NCBI RefSeq assembly: GCF_000739375.1
Contig: NZ_CP006704.1
Coordinates: forward strand, 5,828,001-5,892,000
Reading direction: 5' to 3'
Origin: Comamonas testosteroni TK102
GTDB lineage: Bacteria; Pseudomonadota; Gammaproteobacteria; Burkholderiales; Burkholderiaceae_C
Length of the DNA stretch: 64,000 bases
Shown here: piece after piece, positions 61,790 to 64,000 of the stretch
How the letters are laid out: each line of letters starts with the position of its first letter
How positions within the stretch are numbered: position 1 is the first letter of the stretch
Program-made: the position numbers and the translations under genes
Notes under the pieces: generated by a model
Database searches by the model: none
The model's input: only the letters and a program-made list of their open reading frames with translations
What the model was told of the DNA's origin: nothing

Positions 61790-62986
61790 ATGCCCCTGCT
61801 TATCGACGGAACACCGCATGAAGACGGCATCTTCACCCTTCAACTGACGTCAGGTGCACCGCACAGACTCAAAACCAGCCCCGGTCAAGGCAGTCTGAGC
61901 CTGGGTCCCGAGAAGCTGCTGAAAACCGCCGACCTGCGGCTGCCGGTCGACGCCTGCGTGCTCTGGCACTGCTTTGACCCGTTTGCCACGCCTGCCGGCT
62001 CGCCCTGGCCGCGCAGCTTCTACTACACGGGCAATGACCACGGTTTTTTCACATGGGCGCAGTTGCGCCCTATCGAAAACTTCAGCTGGTACCCGCAGCT
62101 GCAGCAAGACGTGCATATCGACGCCAGTCAGTCACAGATTCGCGAGCTGAGCATTCATCTGCAGGCCGGCCATCAAGGCCATATCCACCTGAAGCTGCCG
62201 CAGCAGGGCATGCACCTTCATCTGCAGGGCAATCTGGAGCAAATCACCGTCACAGCAGGCCTGCCTGAAAGCCTGAGTTTGAGCCCGGCCACCAGCAAGA
62301 ACCCGGCCGACAAAGCCTTCCAGCTGCCCGACATGGGCAGCCTGAAACAGGTCGGTACGCTGGAGCTGCGCAACGGTGCGGGTAAGCAAGCTGTTTCGCT
62401 GCAGAATCTGCTGCAATTTTCGAAGCTGGATTCGCTTTCCCTGTGGGGGAATCACAGCGACCTGGCCCAGCTTTCTTCATGCACGCAGCTCAGGACGCTA
62501 GCACTGCGTTTTATGCGCCATCTGTCGGAGCTTCCAGCGCTGCAAGTCTGGCCGCAACTGGACTCCTTCATCGCCTACAACGTTGAAGAAGCTGCCGGAA
62601 AACGCCTGCGCCAGCAGCTCAAGGAGCGCACCAAGTCACGACCCTGGGCCGACTACACATCCGTCAGCCAGCTACGCAAGCCCGAATGGTGGACCAAGGA
62701 ATATGGGCGGCCATTTGCAGGCTGGGCCGCAGCCCGCGCCAGGATCGCGCATGCAGCTTACGACCTGGCCGAACAGGAGATCGGCGCGGCCAGCAGCCTT
62801 GCCCATGTACAAGCTGCACTGACGACCTTTACCGCCCGCTTCAACACGGTCAAAGGCATTGAGACCAGCGAACGTGAAGACCTGGGACTGGCCGTGCAGC
62901 AGCTGGCACAACTGCCTGCGGCGCTGGCCCTGAAGCTGACGCATGAGCAGGCCGGGCAATGGTTTGACCAGAACCGCGATTACTAG
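61790..62986 (+). CDS. Hypothetical protein with leucine-rich stretch
   Basis: Protein of 398 aa that I do not recognise. No signal peptide or membrane helix. The part from about 170 to 265 has a leucine-rich alternating pattern (LKQVGTLELRNGAG, LDSLSLWGNHSDLAQLSS, LRTLALRFMRHLSELPAL), resembling leucine-rich repeats. It follows the two-component pair by 18 bases and may be part of that transcription unit. Convergent with mnmA. Confidence 0.65.
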   Translation: MPLLIDGTPHEDGIFTLQLTSGAPHRLKTSPGQGSLSLGPEKLLKTADLRLPVDACVLWHCFDPFATPAGSPWPRSFYYTGNDHGFFTWAQLRPIENFSWYPQLQQDVHIDASQSQIRELSIHLQAGHQGHIHLKLPQQGMHLHLQGNLEQITVTAGLPESLSLSPATSKNPADKAFQLPDMGSLKQVGTLELRNGAGKQAVSLQNLLQFSKLDSLSLWGNHSDLAQLSSCTQLRTLALRFMRHLSELPALQVWPQLDSFIAYNVEEAAGKRLRQQLKERTKSRPWADYTSVSQLRKPEWWTKEYGRPFAGWAAARARIAHAAYDLAEQEIGAASSLAHVQAALTTFTARFNTVKGIETSEREDLGLAVQQLAQLPAALALKLTHEQAGQWFDQNRDY

Positions 62987-62988
62987 CG

Positions 62989-64000
62989 TTACCGAGCGGC
63001 TGCGGGATCGACCTGCGCAATGATGCCGCCTCCCAGGCAGACATCGCCGTCATAGAGCACGGCGGACTGACCAGGGGTGACAGCCCATTGCGCTTCGGGA
63101 AAGTCCAGGCGGAAGCCCGCCTCGGAAGCCTGGGAAATCAGCGCCGGGGAATCCGGCTGGCGGTAGCGGGTCTTGGAGCCGTAGGCCTTGCCCTGTGCCG
63201 GGGCATGGCCGGCCACCCAGCTGACCTGATCGGCCAGCAGCGCATGCGACAGCAGCAGCGGATGGTCATGGCCCTGCACCACGCGCAGAATGTTCTTGTC
63301 CATTTCCTTGCGCGCCACAAACCAGGGCGCATGGTCGCCCGCACCACGGGCTGCACCCTTTTCCTTGACGCCGCCAATGCCCAGACCCGAACGCTGCCCC
63401 AGCGTGTAGAAGGACAGGCCCACATGCTTGCCCAGCTTGCGGTTGCGGTCGTCCAGGATCGGTCCCGGCTCCTTGCTGATGTAGCGGTTCAGGAAGTCGC
63501 GGAACGGGCGCTCGCCGATGAAGCAGATGCCCGTCGAGTCCTTCTTCCTGGCATTGGGCAGGCCGATCTCCTCGGCAATGCGGCGCACCTCGGTCTTGTG
63601 CAGCTCGCCCACGGGAAACATGGCCTTGGACAACTGGGCCTGGTTCAGCCGATGCAGAAAATAGCTCTGATCCTTGCTGCTATCCAGGCCCTTGAGCAGC
63701 TCGAACAGCTGGGTGGACGGATTCTGGCGCACACGTGCGTAGTGGCCGGTGGCTATCTTCTCGGCGCCCAGACGCATGGCATGGTCGAGGAAGGCCTTGA
63801 ACTTGATCTCCGCATTGCACAACACGTCCGGATTGGGCGTGCGACCGGCCTGGTACTCGCGCAGGAACTCGGCAAACACCCGATCCTTGTAGTCGGCGGC
63901 GAAGTTCACGTGCTCGATCTCGATGCCGATCACGTCGGCCACGGCCGCCGCATCGACGAAATCGATATTCGACGAGCAGTATTCGCTGTCGTCGTCATCC
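62989..64000 (-). CDS. mnmA: tRNA-specific 2-thiouridylase MnmA, C-terminal part, cut by window edge
   Basis: The last about 337 residues of MnmA, which adds sulfur to wobble uridine U34. The frame starts outside the window and enters with [24 protein letters not shown]. Catalytic Cys in [12 protein letters not shown] and in [12 protein letters not shown] are both present, as is the C-terminal PUA-like part. Its last base lies 2 bases from the convergent 398-aa gene. Confidence 0.95.
   Translation of the reverse strand, partial: DDDDSEYCSSNIDFVDAAAVADVIGIEIEHVNFAADYKDRVFAEFLREYQAGRTPNPDVLCNAEIKFKAFLDHAMRLGAEKIATGHYARVRQNPSTQLFELLKGLDSSKDQSYFLHRLNQAQLSKAMFPVGELHKTEVRRIAEEIGLPNARKKDSTGICFIGERPFRDFLNRYISKEPGPILDDRNRKLGKHVGLSFYTLGQRSGLGIGGVKEKGAARGAGDHAPWFVARKEMDKNILRVVQGHDHPLLLSHALLADQVSWVAGHAPAQGKAYGSKTRYRQPDSPALISQASEAGFRLDFPEAQWAVTPGQSAVLYDGDVCLGGGIIAQVDPAAAR

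Overview
This window is a high-GC, gene-dense piece of a betaproteobacterial chromosome, most likely family Comamonadaceae and probably Comamonas or a close relative. This is inferred from gene content and order; no rRNA is present to settle it. Supporting signs are the divergent bamE/fur pair beside dapB, the hpf-ptsN-hprK cluster, several Bug/TctC-type periplasmic binding proteins each near a LysR regulator, and a short dispersed intergenic repeat with core AAGCGCT-N2/3-CAGCTATC. I saw no tRNA, rRNA, insertion sequence, integrase, phage gene or CRISPR array. The window reads as core genome with catabolic inserts.

Layout. 1-5.5 kb: truncated pepP, a TSUP exporter, a MurU-like nucleotidyltransferase, tkt and gap. 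5.6-8.5 kb: a frameshifted rhomboid protease gene and a membrane protein. 8.8-12.9 kb: OsmC-like protein, a small unknown protein, a pirin, aspartase (aspA) with a candidate NtrC site and sigma-54 promoter upstream, and an HPF/RaiA-like protein. 13.2-16.4 kb: ExbD/ExbB, dapB, bamE, fur. 16.6-19.4 kb: an exported DUF1800/DUF1501 pair. 19.4-23.4 kb: hprK, ptsN, hpf (nitrogen-PTS and ribosome hibernation), purC, slyD.

23.4-36.2 kb is a catabolic and transport region. It holds an AtuA-type operon with a Bug protein, two LysR regulators, a Bug-pcaB-pcaC operon, a pirin, a glutathione transferase, a third Bug protein with a LysR gene, and a ModA-like lipoprotein. 36.2-45.3 kb is a mixed set: lipoproteins, DUF924, an acyltransferase, a fatty acid hydroxylase, a GltI-like binding protein, the DTW-domain tRNA modifier, a methyltransferase, a zinc ribbon protein, a VOC protein and a flavin reductase.

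45.5-47.4 kb holds an unknown gene overlapping an orphan PAS histidine kinase. 47.6-52.5 kb is stress/redox: a quinone-oxidoreductase-like dehydrogenase with a divergent HxlR regulator, an isochorismatase-like hydrolase with a pirin under a divergent LysR, and glutathione peroxidase. 52.7-58.9 kb: PBP1a, PutP-type symporter, a secreted RNase Sa/barnase-like enzyme followed by a barstar-like inhibitor, and a TerC protein. 59.1-64 kb: a NarL-type response regulator, a 7TMR-DISM histidine kinase whose kinase half is paralogous to the orphan kinase at 46.4 kb, an unknown 398-aa protein, and truncated mnmA.

The observations I consider most worth following are the NtrC/sigma-54 architecture before aspA, the unknown gene fused by overlap to the orphan PAS kinase, the dispersed repeat that abuts intrinsic terminators, the RNase/barstar pair, and the split AtuA and orphan pcaBC operons.
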